From assembly GCA_030549775.1 (NCBI GenBank), contig CM060175.1, positions 95,099,470-95,163,469 on the forward strand: 64,000 bases of DNA, read 5' to 3'. This stretch comes from Tamarix chinensis (Eukaryota; Streptophyta; Magnoliopsida; Caryophyllales; Tamaricaceae). Below, piece by piece: positions 35,335 through 48,640 of the stretch (position 1 is the stretch's first letter; the number at the start of each line of letters is the position of its first letter). The notes below the pieces were generated by a model. That model did no database searches. It was not told the origin of the DNA and was given only the letters and a program-made list of their open reading frames with translations. The position numbers and the translations under genes were made by a program.

Positions 35335-36816
35335 ATGAGAGGATCCTTGGGTTATGGACAGCTTTGCATGAATCTTAATGTAAGAGTAAATGAGGTAAGT
35401 TCAAGCAATCTTGATGATAAACTTAACCAACTCACTACTCTTGTTTTGCAGGTAGCTAAAGCTACTGGAGTTATTAATACAAGTGGAGTGTGTCATACGC
35501 AAGGAAATCCATATGCTTACCATGAACAAGCTATGAGAGGAGGAGGATGGACACAATCCGGTGCTCAGTCTTTCAATGGTTTTCAAGGACATGATCCCTA
35601 TACAAGCACATACTATTCTGGAATGAGGCATCAACTCAACTTTGGATCGGAGATGAATGATCATTATTCAGTTCCATATGAAGACCCTTACACACATGAA
35701 TATGAAGCCTCAAAATATTATCAATATCCTCAACAAGAATCTTCTCCAGTTTCAGAACCCTCAAGTTCAGAAAAAATGGATAAGCTTTTTGAAGCACCGA
35801 TAAATGGTCAAAACCGATTGGTAGACAGGCAAAATCACCCTAACTTCATATGGGGGATGAATGATCATTATCAAGTGTCATATCAAGACCCTTACACACG
35901 CGAATATGAAGCTTTAAAATATTATCAATATCCTCAACAAAAATCTTCTCCAGTTTCAAAACCCTCAAGTTCAGAAAAAATGGATAAGCTTTTTGAAGTA
36001 TTGACAAACGGGCAAAATCAACTGATGCAAAGTCAGATTTTACAAAAATGAAAGGATGTCAGTGTTGGAGGATCAAATGGTTATATGGATGACATGATCA
36101 ATCAATTACAAGCATAAGAAGAGCTCTCTAGTACTTCAATTCCAAATTCAAGTGAGAGTTATGAGGGTGATGATGCCATATCTAAATGTAAGGATGAGCT
36201 AGTTGAGGAGGTTTCCATGGAGAACATTGAAAAACAAGATCAGGTGGAAGAAGAGCTTGTAAAAGTAGAAGAATAATCTCATCAAAATAAGGATCAAGTG
36301 AACAAAGAGAAGAATATGGATGACAAGACTATCACTTTCATCTACCATAGACCATCTTTGAACATTTATTCCCCACTTTTGCTTGGAGATAATCATGAGA
36401 TACAAGGTAAGCCTTTAAACCACTTTGATTTTATTTATGCTAACCACACTCCTTGTTTTCCCTCTTTTAGCAGGTTATATGGATCCAAGAGTGAAGAGAG
36501 TAATAAAATCATCTTGGATACATTTAATAAGAAGTGTGATGCTCCAAAGGAGAGGTTATGTTGGAAGGATGTTTTTAAAGATTATGAGATGGAAAAATAT
36601 GTTCCTTCGATAGAGAGATCACGATACATGGACATGGGACAAAACATTATCTCTTTACACACAAGCTTAAATTCCATGCTAGGTAAGTTACGTTCTTGTT
36701 GGATCAAATATTTCATTAAATCTAATATTTTGTCTTTTTATTCCTTGCAGGATAAAGATGATCATCACGAGGAAGGATTTGGTGAAGCAGCTCTCAAGTG
36801 GACGTATCCACCTTGA
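35335..36816 (+). pseudogene. E2 gag-like ORF, three in-frame stops
   Basis: Homologous to the E1 ORF along its whole length. It starts MRGSLGYGQL, and carries the DPYTSTYYSGMRHQLNFG region, two tandem copies of the MNDHY...SSSEKMDKL module (68-residue spacing, differing from E1), the acidic part and the same C-terminal part. Stops are at 36049-36051 (within a pair of compensating small indels), 36115-36117 and 36274-36276. Intron-like segments with GTAAG donors and AG acceptors are at the same places as in E1: within 35394-35451, 36411-36474 and 36683-36750. The second contains a CTAAC branch-point match and a pyrimidine tract. Confidence 0.8.
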
Positions 36817-36883
36817 ACGAGAAAAACCGAGATCATGTCAGGCTGAAGACATAAAAACAAGCGCTATTTGGGAGGCAACCCAA

Positions 36884-38795
36884 TGTCATAAGGGAGTTTT
36901 CTATCCTCTAGTTATTTATTTATTTATTTATTTAGTTTGTTTTCTCCATACTTTAAATTACATGTTTTCTTAGTTGTTTACACATTGAGGACAATGTGTG
37001 ATTTAAGTGTGGAGGTGTATGTTTTATGTTTTTGTAAAAAAAAGAAGAGAGATAACCTTTTTTTTGAGTTTTTAGAGTGTTTAGTGTTTTTAGAGTCGTA
37101 GGAACCCTTAATTAGTCAATGAGGAATATATCTTTGAAATCTAATGAAAAGATGATCATGAAATTGAGATAAAGTAAGTGGAGATTTTTTGTGTTAATTT
37201 CGATATAGGGAACACATATCTACGTATTTAAATGTGAATGGAGAAAGAATATGTATGATTGTCTAATCACCGACATGGCATGTTGAGATTCATCACGGTC
37301 CTTAGTGACCTTTTGAACCACATGTACCTTATTTTTCTAAGCGAATTTACCCAAAATCATCTACTTTTCTTGGCTTCAAAATTTTTCTTTGTAAACCTCA
37401 TATATGTTTAATTGTTTTGATCAAATTATTTTCTATAGATCTTGTAAAGGACTATAGAGATTATTAGAACTTACTCTTGTACTAGTCGAAGCTTATAGTC
37501 AAAATATGCTCTGATTGAGAAAATGATAATGGCAGCTTAGGAGTTTTCCATTACATGACCAAATAGCTTAACCTGATTTGTGTATACATGATGTACACCC
37601 CATAGAAACCCTTTGAGCCTATACACAGAACATATATATTTCTTCATTACCCACATTGAATAACTATTGGGCCTTAATGTCCTTACCTTTGCTTAAAGCT
37701 AGTGGAAGGAAATCAAATCGTTATGGATATAAAGAGTGGTTGTGTATATGTATGTGAAAGAAATATATGTATTTATGCTAAAAAAGGGGATTGGTTGTGT
37801 TTGGTGGAGAAAAAAAATACTAAAAAAAATGAAAAAAATAAATAAAAAATGAATGAAAAAAAAAGAAGAATTTTTTTTTAAAAAAAAAAAGAGAGAAGAA
37901 AAAAAATGTTAGGATATAAGGAAGAGAGGGAGTTAGGGAGATGATGTTGAAAAAGTTCTATTCATGTTTTATTTTGGTGTGAAGGTGGAGAGATGTATCA
38001 TTGATGTGGAGTTAAGCTTATATTTTATCTAAGTATTAGAATTCCACTAGCTCTTGATCTTTTTAGCACCACACTCCTAAAATACTCCATACCCTTCTTT
38101 ACCTTAAACCCCGCTATAACCAATAAGTAAGTCCTATTTGATTCTCAAGATGAGCAGCCTTTGATCTGATGGAGATTAGTCACAAGAGTTAAGCATATGG
38201 TTTGGTTCATTTGGCGAGTATTTGATATCTTTCATGAGGTTTTATGCACAAGATCATGAGCCTTCTTTCTTTATATATGTGAGTCTCTTGTTATCTTTAT
38301 CATCTTAGCTCACATACATGAGTGTGTCCTCTACATTTGTAGCCATGAATCTAAGAAAAAAAATATAGAGGGTATCCATAGTGAGGATGGATCTTGATGT
38401 GACTAAGGCGTGGTAGATTTTCATCCATAATATTGATATGTTCATACCTGTCATGTTTATGTGTGAACCATATGTTGAAATTGATTCTTTAAATTTCCCA
38501 ATGCTGAATCTTGGTCGATTCCTAACCTTGACGTATGAAAGTAAAAGATTCTGAGACAAAAATAGTTAAGGGTATTAGGTGTAGTTTGATTATTTTTTTA
38601 TTTATTGTGTGTGATTTTGTGGGTATATCATCTGCGAAACCCTCATGAGACCTTACCTGTCCTCGATGGGTGACCTAGGGGTTTAAAGGGCATGTTACAC
38701 ATGCTAAGTATAATCGTGAGACCTACGAAAGTGGCTAGTTAATTTAATTTTAATTGTTTAGAGTAATAACTTGCTTGAGGACAAGTAAGAAGCTA
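36884..38795 (+). other. Conserved non-coding 3' region of E2
   Basis: Equivalent of E1 12687-14670. No supported ORF. It contains a poly-A-rich tract (about 37805-37910) and ends in the CTTGAGGACAAGTAAGAAGC segment before the purine tract. Confidence 0.7.
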
Positions 38796-38809
38796 AGTGT
38801 GGGGGGGTG
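38796..38809 (+). promoter_or_regulatory. E2 polypurine tract
   Basis: AGTGTGGGGGGGTG immediately before the 3' LTR. The G-run is longer than in E1. Confidence 0.8.
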
Positions 38810-40228
38810 TGATAAGTTCATATTTTAATATATTTTATACCCTTATAATCTTAGTTTTTAGTATTTTATTTAACTAATATAGGTGAATAATTATTATTTT
38901 ATGCTTAAGTGGTAAAAATTGCATAAATATTATTATTTGAACTAAAATGATATAAATTAAGTAAATTTAGAATAAAATATAATTTATTAATATTTATTTA
39001 ATTTTATTTTGCAGGTTTTGTTTTTAAATAAAAGAAAAAAAAAATTGGACCTTTGGACCAATGGCCGAAGGCCGAAGGCCCAAAGGCCTGGAACAAAAAG
39101 CAAACCAAACGGAGCGCAACGGGAGAAAAACAAAAAACGAGCCAGCCGCACAAGGCAGGGCTGACGTGGCACGAACGAAAAAGCTGTCAGGCACAATTGA
39201 AATAAAAAGGAGGGGGCTGACACGGAAAATAGGGGTAGTAGCGGCCGAGGAAAAATGAGCCGCACAGCGGCAGCAAGGACGAGAGTCGCATGTCAGGCAC
39301 TGAAATTGAGGCTGAGCAGCAGCCTTCGGCGCGGCAGCAACCCGTCAGACACCAACCGGAAGGAAAGAAATAGTGCACAAAAATAAAGGCCGAGAAGGAA
39401 GAAAAATTAGAGGAAATTTACTACCGGTAGAATCTATTTCAGATAAAATTAATTTTTATCTAAATAAATTCTTGATCTTTTATCCAAAATTAATTTCGGT
39501 CATTTATTTCTCTTATTTTAATTTATATTTTAGATATATATTTCTATGTAATTAATTCTATAATTATGGCCGACTGATTATTTATTGTTAAGGAATAAAT
39601 TGAAACCCTGGATTAGGATTTGAGATATAATTGTATTTTATTTATTTCGTGAGATTGTTTCTTGACTCTATGTTAATTGCTATCGTTTATATGTATAATT
39701 TTGTCAAGTATAATTTATTTGGTGCATGCCTTGTTCTGGTTTCCTCATAAGTGACAGTATGTAGGATTATTTACCTGCTAGGTGGCCATCTAAATATACT
39801 AGAATTTATATGTATAAATTGTAGCTAGGTTAGATAACAATTCACCTAATAGTTTTGTGATTCTAATCGAAGTAGTAAACGTTTCGATACGTGTGGGTCA
39901 ATGAAAGGAAATACAACTAGACATGCTTTTTGTACTAGTTTGGGTACTTAGATTGACAGCCTTCCAATTATACTTAATGCATTAAATCTAGTTAAATATA
40001 GGAGCCGCTCGTTGCTGCTATACTGCTAGTATTTAATAGGGTTAATATTGGCTATTTGTCGTATTAATTAATTAAAGGAAGTAATATAAAGTGTATGGAC
40101 TTGCTTTTGGTGTACAACTGGGTCGATCTCTTTTTATATCTTGACTTAGAAATTAATATTATATCTTGACCTAATTTAGTGGTGGATTTTTATTTCCCTA
40201 ACATATTTCTCATATCTGCGGTTTCCTA

Positions 40229-40259
<31 letters not shown>

Positions 40260-40526
40260 TATTATTATTATTATTATTATTATTAGTTTATATTATATTA
40301 TTTTATTTATTCCTTTTATTATTTTATTATTTTTATAACCCCCGTTAGTATTTTTCTTATTTATTTATTCTGTGTTATTTAGGATTTTTATTTATATTTA
40401 TAGTTTTTAAGCTAGTTAGATAGAGATGAGCCCTCTCAATCCCCGGCCTAGAACGATACCTTTATTTATCAGTGCTACAATTGACAACAATAGGGTTTAA
40501 ATTGCGTGCCGGCTATGGCCACATCA
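38810..40526 (+). repeat. E2 3' LTR
   Basis: 1717 bp, TGATAAGTTC to CCACATCA. It contains the GC-rich leader block (about 39045-39360) with the CCTTTGG...CCAAAGG hairpin, and an ATT microsatellite (about 40229-40285). Confidence 0.92.
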
Positions 40527-43500
40527 GTAACCATATGTCTAAGACCATGCAACAAAAAAAGGTAGATGATGTATGCAGTATTTCATTCAGATTCACCATC
40601 ATTATTAAGACATAGGCCATTAATTTCATCTTTACACATCTCTCGAATTATATCTACGTGAGTACGGGGACCCCACTATTATAGTCGATGGACCAAAAAT
40701 GATACCCCAAGGCAAAATGAGCCCGGCCACTATTATAACCCATGGACTGGAAATTATCCCAACTTGGCCTTAACTCACGTAGTGTTCCATTGTGAGTAGT
40801 TAGTGTATTTTCCATGATTTATTACCATACAAAGTTTAGTTTATCGAGCTCGGGACCCCCACTATTATAGTCGGTGGACCGAAAAATACTCTAACCTAGG
40901 CCCAACTCAATAATCTTTTACTTTAAGTAATTAGTGTCTTACTCGTGTCCTATTCCACACTTAACCCCAACCAGACATGCATGCCCTCTAAGTACTCCTG
41001 ACTCACATCCCAGACTTCCTGAATGACCCAGTCCCATATCTTGGGACCTCTACACTCCCCAAGACTCCAAGGCCTCTAATGCCCCTTTTCCTTACTCACC
41101 ATGAAATCCAATTACCCATACATGTGGGTCCAGGCCCACTTTCCCATCTCTCCACCTTAGCTCACCATCATCCACTAGGGTTTCCCCTTAGAAACTCTAA
41201 TTTAGCTTATGTGGCCCTGACCTCTCCTCATCATACATGGCCCATGCTCCATTCATTTCCAACACCATCACTCCACCCAGCCCACACCCAAATATCGCAA
41301 CCTTACTTCCCATCTTTCACATGTGATAATGAAAACCCTAGTTCCATCCCTTCATCCACACACTCCATCCTTCTTTCCACTTGGCTCATCCCCCTTCATA
41401 ATACATCCTCTTAGTCCCAATCCTTACTCCAACCACTCACCATCACCCTCTCCACACACTTCCCCCACTTAGGGTTTTTCCCACAAACCCTAGATAAGCC
41501 TCCCATGCACACTTCCACCAATCCACGTACTATTTTTCACTCATGGACTCCAATCACCCAAAATACTCTTTTCTCACCATGCTTAACCCTTGAATCACCT
41601 TTTCCCAAGTAAACATTACCCCCATGCAAAGTCTAACCACCCCATGAAAGCCTTAAACTTCCCATGCAATATTTAATCCAAACTTTCATTTCATTTCTAT
41701 TATCCTTTTATTTTTTCACCCATGAATCATAAGGTACTTTGGCTTTTTCTCACTTATTCCTAATCTCTCCACCCGCTTTATTCCTTTTAGCTCCCCACAA
41801 CCTCATCATACCACCAAGGGTCTCCTAGTATGGATGTCATATTAGGGCAACTATACATAAGGGCATATCATAAAATACAAGTCATATCACCCATATCACA
41901 TATACATCACTTACCTTAGCTCCATGCATATCAAGCTGCACTACAAATATTTTAGTCCATACTCACATATAATACAAGCACATATCAAAAACACCCATGA
42001 GAAAAAAAAAAAGCATACAATTTAGCCTTAATCACATCCTTACCTAATAGGACACTGAGCTTGGAGCATGAATCCTACGCCTCCTTAAGGGAAGGGTTTG
42101 GTTCACCTATAAGAATGAAACACTAATATTAACTTCCCTCTTACTTCTTTTTCTTTTATTATCCTCTAACTAAATATTAGTAAAAATACTAATAATTGTA
42201 ATGATAATAATAATAAGATTAATAATAATAATAATAATAACAACAACAATAATAAAATTATTAATAATAATGATACTAATAATAATAATAATAATACTAA
42301 TAATATCAATTATGCAAAATAAATTACACTTAAATAAAAATAAGGGTTAGGGCACAATGAAGGGTGGATGTGACAGCTAAGGTGGTGGTGGTGGCGGCGG
42401 CGGCGGCGGTAGCACAAGGTGGTAGAGGTGGTGGTGATTAGAAAGGAAAGATTTTGGGGTTGGAAAAAGGGAAGGGAAGTTATGGTTGGGAGGTGGTAGG
42501 GTTCCTAAGTCATAAGGGGTTGTAGTGGTGGTGGTGGTGTGCCATGGCGGCGGTGGCCGAATATGGAGGAGAGGAAAGGAGGAGGAAGGAGGGGGAGAAA
42601 AAGAAATAGGAGGGTGTGGGGAGGTAAGGGGAGGATGTATGGGTAGGGAGGGAGGTAGTGGGGTGGTGGTTGTGGTGGCGCAAAGGGCGGTGAGAGGGTA
42701 CAAAGGGCATCTCGAGAGTCCCATTTTACACGAGCAGGGAGAGTAAAGGAGGGAGAGTTAGAGGTGGGGAGGGGTATCATCTGATAGAGGATAGTGCAAG
42801 GAGGAGGGTGGGTGGAAGTCTGGACGATGGTGAGGCGCGGTGGCAGCTATGGTTGTGGCTACGTCTGAAGGGGCGGCAAAGGGGGATTTCGGGAGTTGTT
42901 GGGTGATGTGTGTGGGAGGGTGTAATCTTCAATTATGTGGAACTAATGGTTCGAATGGAGTTTGGATAATATGATCAAGGCTTGGTGATGGTGATTTAAA
43001 AGACTAAAGCTTCAAAAGTGATGTAAATAAGATGATGGTGGTTCGAATTATAGTAGAAGAGTGATGATGATGATTCAGTGATGATGGTTTAACAATGATG
43101 ATGGTTCGAACGGAACACACTAATTAGCATATGCATTCGATGATGGATTGATGATGATGTTTAGTTTCGAATGTTAGGGTTTGGATGCATTTTAGAATCT
43201 TGGTTTAGGGTTAGGGTTTGGTTTGAAAAGAGGGAATAAGGTGGCATTTAGTTGGTATGGATGGTTTAGGGTTTCGAATGAATGGTTTAGGGTTTCAGTT
43301 GTGTATAGCAAATTAGGGATTTGATTAACCACGAATTAGAGTGGGATTTTGATGGTAATTATGGCAAAAAAATATGGATTAATAATAGTAGAAAAGATAT
43401 GGATTAATCTCTAATTCACACAGACGAAGAGATTAAAACTTTTAAGCCAAACCGTTTACACAGATTCGATTTGCTTGAGTTTAAACTCATACTGAATTCA

Positions 43501-44786
43501 TTCAATGTTGATCTTCAACTTCAATTCTTCATTCAATACCATATGATTGACATTCATACATAATATAACCTTTCTACCACTAGCTAAAGTATATTCCAAA
43601 AAATTTCAAGTTAAAAGATATTATGCTACCTTTATGCTAACTTTATTCTCCTACTTTATTACTTAATTAATAAATTAGTTAAATTACTTAATAATGCTTG
43701 AAAATCCAACAAATATACTCCTTATGCACGTGGTAACTCCCTCATTACATGCCATGCACATGCACGTAGATTATTAGTTTCTTGTTTGCTACGTTTCAAG
43801 CAACGTAACTATCTGTTGGTCTTCAAATTTGCGGGAGACAATTTCTAAATGAAGAATAATTTGTTCCATAATTATAAAAGCTAATTCTTGTGTGTTTGCT
43901 CCTGCATCATCTGGGTAGAGGGAAAATAGGAGGAAGAAGGGCGAAGGAGGTTTATAGGTGAGGGGTAGAGAAGAAGACAAGGGGGATGAGGACAAGGGAG
44001 TGGGAGGGGCAGGCATCTGCTGGCCAGCGGTGGCAACTGGTGTAGGGTTGTAGGGTGCAATCTCACAGGTGGCAAGGGAAAAAAAGGGAGGAAGAGGGGG
44101 CACGTGAGAGGGCTATGTAGGGGAGGGTTTGGCTTGAAATGGAAAGGAAAGGGACGGGGGAGAGAGAGAGAGTAAAATGGCCAGTGCAAGTGCAGAGGCG
44201 CGTAATTTATAGGCGCAGGGTCAACGGCAGGCGAAGGAAGAAGAAGAAGAATAAGGAAGGGGAACAGGCTGGTCAGGCGAGGGATAAAAAAAGGGGGGAT
44301 GGTTGGGCTAGCCCAACTGGGGAGGAAAAGGAAATAAAAAGAAGGAGGGAGGTGGGAGGCAGGAGGCGAGCTGGACGGGTGAGAAGGAAGGAAGGAAGAG
44401 AAGTGGGTTAGGTGGCCCAAGGGGGAAGAAAAGAGGAAAAAGGAGAAGGAAAAAGAAAAAAGGGGGAAATAAAATAAAATAATTTTTTAGAAGTAGGATA
44501 TTTAAATATTTAGATGGACAAATTATTTTAATAAATTAATTTATATAAAATTTAAGATATTAATTTAAGAGGATAATTTTAGTAAAATATGGGTTTGTAA
44601 AATTATTTAAATAAAAAGAGTATGATAAAATAACAAAATATATATTTTAATTTATTAAATAATCACATCCATTTTTATAAATCAAAATTTAACATTATTA
44701 AATTAATAGTTTAAAAATTAAAGTATCCCAAATGAAGATTAATTATTAAATTCTAGATTCTAAAATTTTAGGGGTATTACAAATAT

Positions 44787-45010
44787 ATTAAAAGTGATAT
44801 AATCAGTCACATATCAACCAAGCTTTTTTCAACTCATGAGTTGCACAAAAAACAAGATGTTAATGTTCCCTAAATCTGGTCGAGTTTAAATCTAGTAGAC
44901 CTATTTACAAAGTTCCTACCAACAAGGATGTTTAACTATCTCATATATGGTATTAGAATATGATCTTTAAATGATGTTTGTTATATTAATGGTGAATATT
45001 ATTGCACTCT
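44787..45010 (+). pseudogene. Copia RNase H tail
   Basis: The end of RNase H resumes directly after the AATAT duplication: HISTKLFSTHELHK, then a LVDLFTKFLPTRMF segment, the standard Copia pol terminus (HIS-KFF-THDL ... LADLFTKSLPT). Stops are present. Confidence 0.8.
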
Positions 45011-45119
45011 TTTTCCCTTAATCATGCCTTTTTTTACCCACTGGTTTTTCTTGATAAGGTTTTCATTGTGGTAGTATTAGTAGAGTATGTATGTATTAGT
45101 AAAGTATGTCTAAGGGAAG

Positions 45120-45170
45120 TATTATAAATGCAAATGTACTCAACTCATGTAGATTTATGTAAAGGCACAC

Positions 45171-45201
<31 letters not shown>

Positions 45202-45297
45202 TCAGTCATTGATCAATGATACAAAGAAAAACTCGAAGTCTCTTTGATTATCTCATATTTTGTTCTCTTCCTCCATTCATCCTCTAATGTCATAACA
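45120..45297 (+). repeat. Copia 3' LTR
   Basis: Preceded by the pol-to-LTR linker (CCCACTGGTTTTTCTTGATAAGG) and a purine tract, TAAGGGAAG. It ends CATAACA like the 5' LTR and contains a GTAT microsatellite (about 45172-45200). The start is placed at TATTATAAATG. Confidence 0.7.
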
Positions 45298-47459
45298 AAA
45301 TGGTAATACTTGGTAAAAAGCGAACCATATTTCTTACAATCCTACACATATATTGTGACTTTCCAAAATATTATCTATTGTAATTTATATAATAATACCA
45401 TAATATCTAAAAGATTATATATAAAAATTGAAATAAATGGGATTAGAATATTTATATCAACAAAAATAAGTAGTAAACCCAAAATTATAAAACCTATTCT
45501 TGGTCTTTAACTGTTCCTGAATTGATAATAGCTCAACCTTGAGTTTTGTGCTTTAAATCATAAAAATACAATCATATACAGGGTTCAATCCCAAAAAATC
45601 ACAACGTGTTACTAATTTCTTATGTAGTAAAGTCAAAAAGATCAATATTTGTAAATGATAACCCATGGTAATACACATATGAATAAATTTCATATAGGCA
45701 CTAGATCATTTGGTTTAACTCCACCTAGGTGCCTTATGTTTCAAACAATTTCTCTTAGATACCAAGAATATCAAATTTATTTTAACTTTGATATTACTCT
45801 ATTAATTTTTTTAGTTTAAAACCACATAACAAATAAAATTTATAATATTACACAAATTTTAAAGCTAAATTGAAAGTTTTTAAATCATTTGAAGATTTAT
45901 TTATTTATTTATTTGAATTTGTAAGATTTAATATTGTTTTTTAATTACAAAATTCAAAATTTTTGTTTTTGTGTGTAATGCTCAATGATTCAAAAGACTT
46001 TAAAATTTATCAAAAATTTTTGTAATAATATATATAAACTTTGTCATTTTTATGGTTTAAAACTAAAATATTAATAGAGTGATACTAACGGAAAAATAAG
46101 TTCAAAACAAGTGATGCCAAAGTGAAATTGTTTGAAACACATAATATTTACATGAAATTAGACTCAATAACCAATGCTATGGTACTTAATTAAAATTTAT
46201 CCCTATAAATAAATATGTATAAAATTTTTTGCACTTCTATAATGACATTGACAGAGTTGTCTAATTCATTTCCAAATCCTTCTACTAAAAAAGAGGCATT
46301 AAAATTAATAAAACACACACATAGTTGTTGATAATATATGATATATTTCATAAGATGGTCATATTACAATCATTTTCTTACAAATTATGCATTTTTTAAA
46401 AAAAACTCAAAAAGAAATACTTTTTAATAAAATCACTACTACATGCAGAGTATAGAGAATAGGGAAAAAGAGAGAATAATCGATATGAAGATATATAGAG
46501 TGATTTGGACCACTTAGCCAAAAAAAAGAGAAAGAGAAGAATAATTAATATAAGTTAAGGGAATAAAGTTAATATGATTTAATAAATCAAATTCTTAGCA
46601 TTGGAGTTGGAGTTGAAATAGCCAAATGATCAAAAGATTGAGATGAAAATTGAAAGGTTGAAATTTTCAAAATAAGAAGATTAGCATTGGGATTGCCATT
46701 ATTTTTTATACCATGGTTTTGAGAATACAAATAAATATTGGTGTTGCATGAGGGAAAGTCGTTGCAACCATAGTTTTCATAAATAAATAAATAAAAATCA
46801 GGTGTGCCATTAGTTTAGTGATTAAATCAATTATTTTAGTTGTAGAACTATTAGCTGACCTAATTATATTAAATTTAAACAATATCTACACCAAAAGTTT
46901 GTTTGAAATTATATTAATTATTTGCTCAATCAATTTAATGTTTTTTTATTGTTGATGCCACAAATGTTTTCTTATAAACAACTTACAAATTTTATTGAAC
47001 TTTGATAGTGCATATTAACAAAAATAAATCCTTTTCAATTTTCTAATTTATATTACACGCTATGAATACATATATTAATATATCACCATCATTAAATTTA
47101 TACATAATAGATAATAAACAATTAATGACAAAAAATAGAGAAGAAAATGTACATAGCAAAAGAAGACTTTTATCCATATGCTTATGTGTTTATGCCTACA
47201 GCTACCAATAGCTCTAAACAATAAATTAAAAAACGCACATGCACACACACACACCCCCTTTTGTTTTATTTCAAGTTTCTACTAGTCTACATCTTTTAAC
47301 CTTCCATTGGTGTTCTTCACTTCTTTAAACATTTACATTTTTATACGTGTAAAGGTAAATCACAAAGTCTAAATATTCCCCCCAAAGGATCCATATGTAT
47401 TTTCTTAGGAGCAACTACTCTTAGACGACCCTAGACATTAGGTATATAGAAATGTCAAA
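45298..47459. other. AT-rich spacer, nothing identified
   Basis: Low-complexity AT-rich sequence with short simple repeats. No protein similarity, RNA gene or repeat boundary that I can support. Confidence 0.5.
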
Positions 47460-48640
47460 GGTGTTTCACTAAAGTTCCAAGAAGGAACATTTCCATTCAG
47501 GTACCTAGATGTCCCTCTAAATTACAAATAATGTCTATTGCACAATATCAACCATTCATTAACAAAATCATAGCTAATATGAAGTTGTGGTGTTGAAACA
47601 CTTGATACATTCCAATAATCTTCAAGTTTTGCAATATGCAATCTTTGGGATCACAAATTTCTAGGCACAATTCTTCTTATTCCCAAAAGTTGTATTCATA
47701 AACTAGAGCCATTGTGTAGAAAACTCTTATGGAACAACATGGATTCAAAGAAGAAGAAAGCACCCATTTCTTAGTCTAGAATTTTCTTGCCTAAGAAAGG
47801 AGGATTGGGCATTCAACAATTAGAGACATGAAATAAAACTTACATCACAAAGTACTTATGGAAGTTGATAGGGCATAAGGATAATCTATGGGTTAAATAA
47901 GAGGTATCTCATATGTTAAATAGTCTAGAATTTTCACCTCAAGCTTGATTATTCTTGGATGCTTAGGCACATTCTCATAACTTATGATCTGGGGTATTTT
48001 TGATATTAAATCTTTATGTAATCATAAGGAACTCAAGATTGATAAGGTTTAGCAACTATTAGGATATCGAGGCTAATTATACCATGGGATGATTTATTTT
48101 GGGATCACCACATGATACCAAAACACATATTGATTACTTGAATGGTTTGCCAAACATATTTGGCTATCAATACTAAATTGAAGGCTTGGAATGTGATAAA
48201 TGAATTAGTGTATGAAAGTTTGATTGGGATGAGAACGACATGAATAATCTATTTATGATGTACCCTATTGTAAGGAAGGTATGGAGAGGAATTCCGAATT
48301 GGTTGTTAGTGCCTCATTTCTTCAAATCTTGGCATAGCTGCTTACATTAGATGACACATATTACTAGACCAAATAGGGGTAGGAGTTTGATGTGGAAAGC
48401 AGAATTTGTGACAATTATTTATTAACTATAATGCAATAGAAATAAGGTCATCTATCAAAAGACTAAAGATATGCGAGTAGTTATGGTTATGAAAACCATT
48501 GCTAAACCTTTATCAAATTGAATGATACACGAGACATGAAGATTCAGAGATACCAAACATGTATAAATTAGTGGAGTGCATAAGGGCAAAGAGGACACTA
48601 TGTGATGTTTGAGGTGCATTTTTTTTAATCATTTTTTTCT
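47460..48640 (+). pseudogene. LINE (L1-like) reverse-transcriptase tail relic
   Basis: The translation across several frames gives the end of a plant LINE RT domain: FPFRYLDVPL, then a LLWNNMDSKKKK-like segment and LPKKGGLGIQQLE, followed by a zf-RVT-like part ending in VRKVWRGIPNWL. These match the FPFRYLGVPL ... LPKKLGGLGIRNLE ... KKVW order of L1-type elements. It is heavily degraded with stops and gaps, and the 5' part is missing. A T-rich stretch follows near 48630-48660. Confidence 0.75.

Larger units (their letters stand above)
23378..40526 (+). mobile_element. E2, older non-autonomous Athila-like element
   Basis: Related to E1 and on the opposite strand. It runs from TGATAAGTTC to CCACATCA, with flanks GTAAT (23373-23377) and GTAAC (40527-40531), a 5-bp TSD with one change. 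Removing the CACTA leaves about 7.06 kb. It has the same tRNA-Asp primer site, one gag-like ORF (now broken), a conserved non-coding 3' region and a G-rich purine tract. Its two LTRs differ at many sites and by indels, so it inserted well before E1. Confidence 0.9.
22871..44781 (-). mobile_element. Solo LTR-like unit 2, interrupted by E2
   Basis: Begins TGAAACACCCCC and ends GGGGTATTACA on the plus strand, with a perfect TSD, AATAT (22866-22870 and 44782-44786). Net length without E2 is about 4.76 kb. Modules run on the minus strand: TATA box (44204-44211), G-rich (pyrimidine-rich on minus) blocks, AAT repeats, exon-like cassette (42044-42106), CCCTAA/CCATG-rich stretch (41100-41700), CCACCGG-type modules (40669-40890), acidic frame (23204-23311) and hairpin (22956-22988). 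It sits in Copia RNase H. Confidence 0.88.
4374..45297 (+). mobile_element. Decayed Ty1/Copia retrotransposon, host of nest 1
   Basis: Once the nested insertions and their TSD copies are removed, about 4.7 kb remains in the order short LTR, leader, gag, zinc knuckle, gag-pre-integrase, RT, RNase H, short LTR. That is a normal size for a small plant Copia. The pieces continue each other exactly across each insertion: the gag similarity resumes after 7460 and after 19990, and RNase H resumes after 44786. All reading frames carry many stops. The lineage is not certain, but the LTRs of about 150-180 bp would suit an Ale/Retrofit-like element. The LTR start is approximate and no TSD was found for this oldest layer. 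Confidence 0.85.

Noticed and set aside
43170..43320. TTTAGGG-type heptamers (also 18290-18600)
   Set aside because: Scattered GGGTTT motifs within the G/T-rich LTR segment, not tandem, so not an interstitial telomere.
43881..44420. 179-codon Pro/Leu/Ser-rich minus-strand frame
   Set aside because: The same pyrimidine-rich LTR block in unit 2. Low complexity, with no conservation of the frame in other copies.
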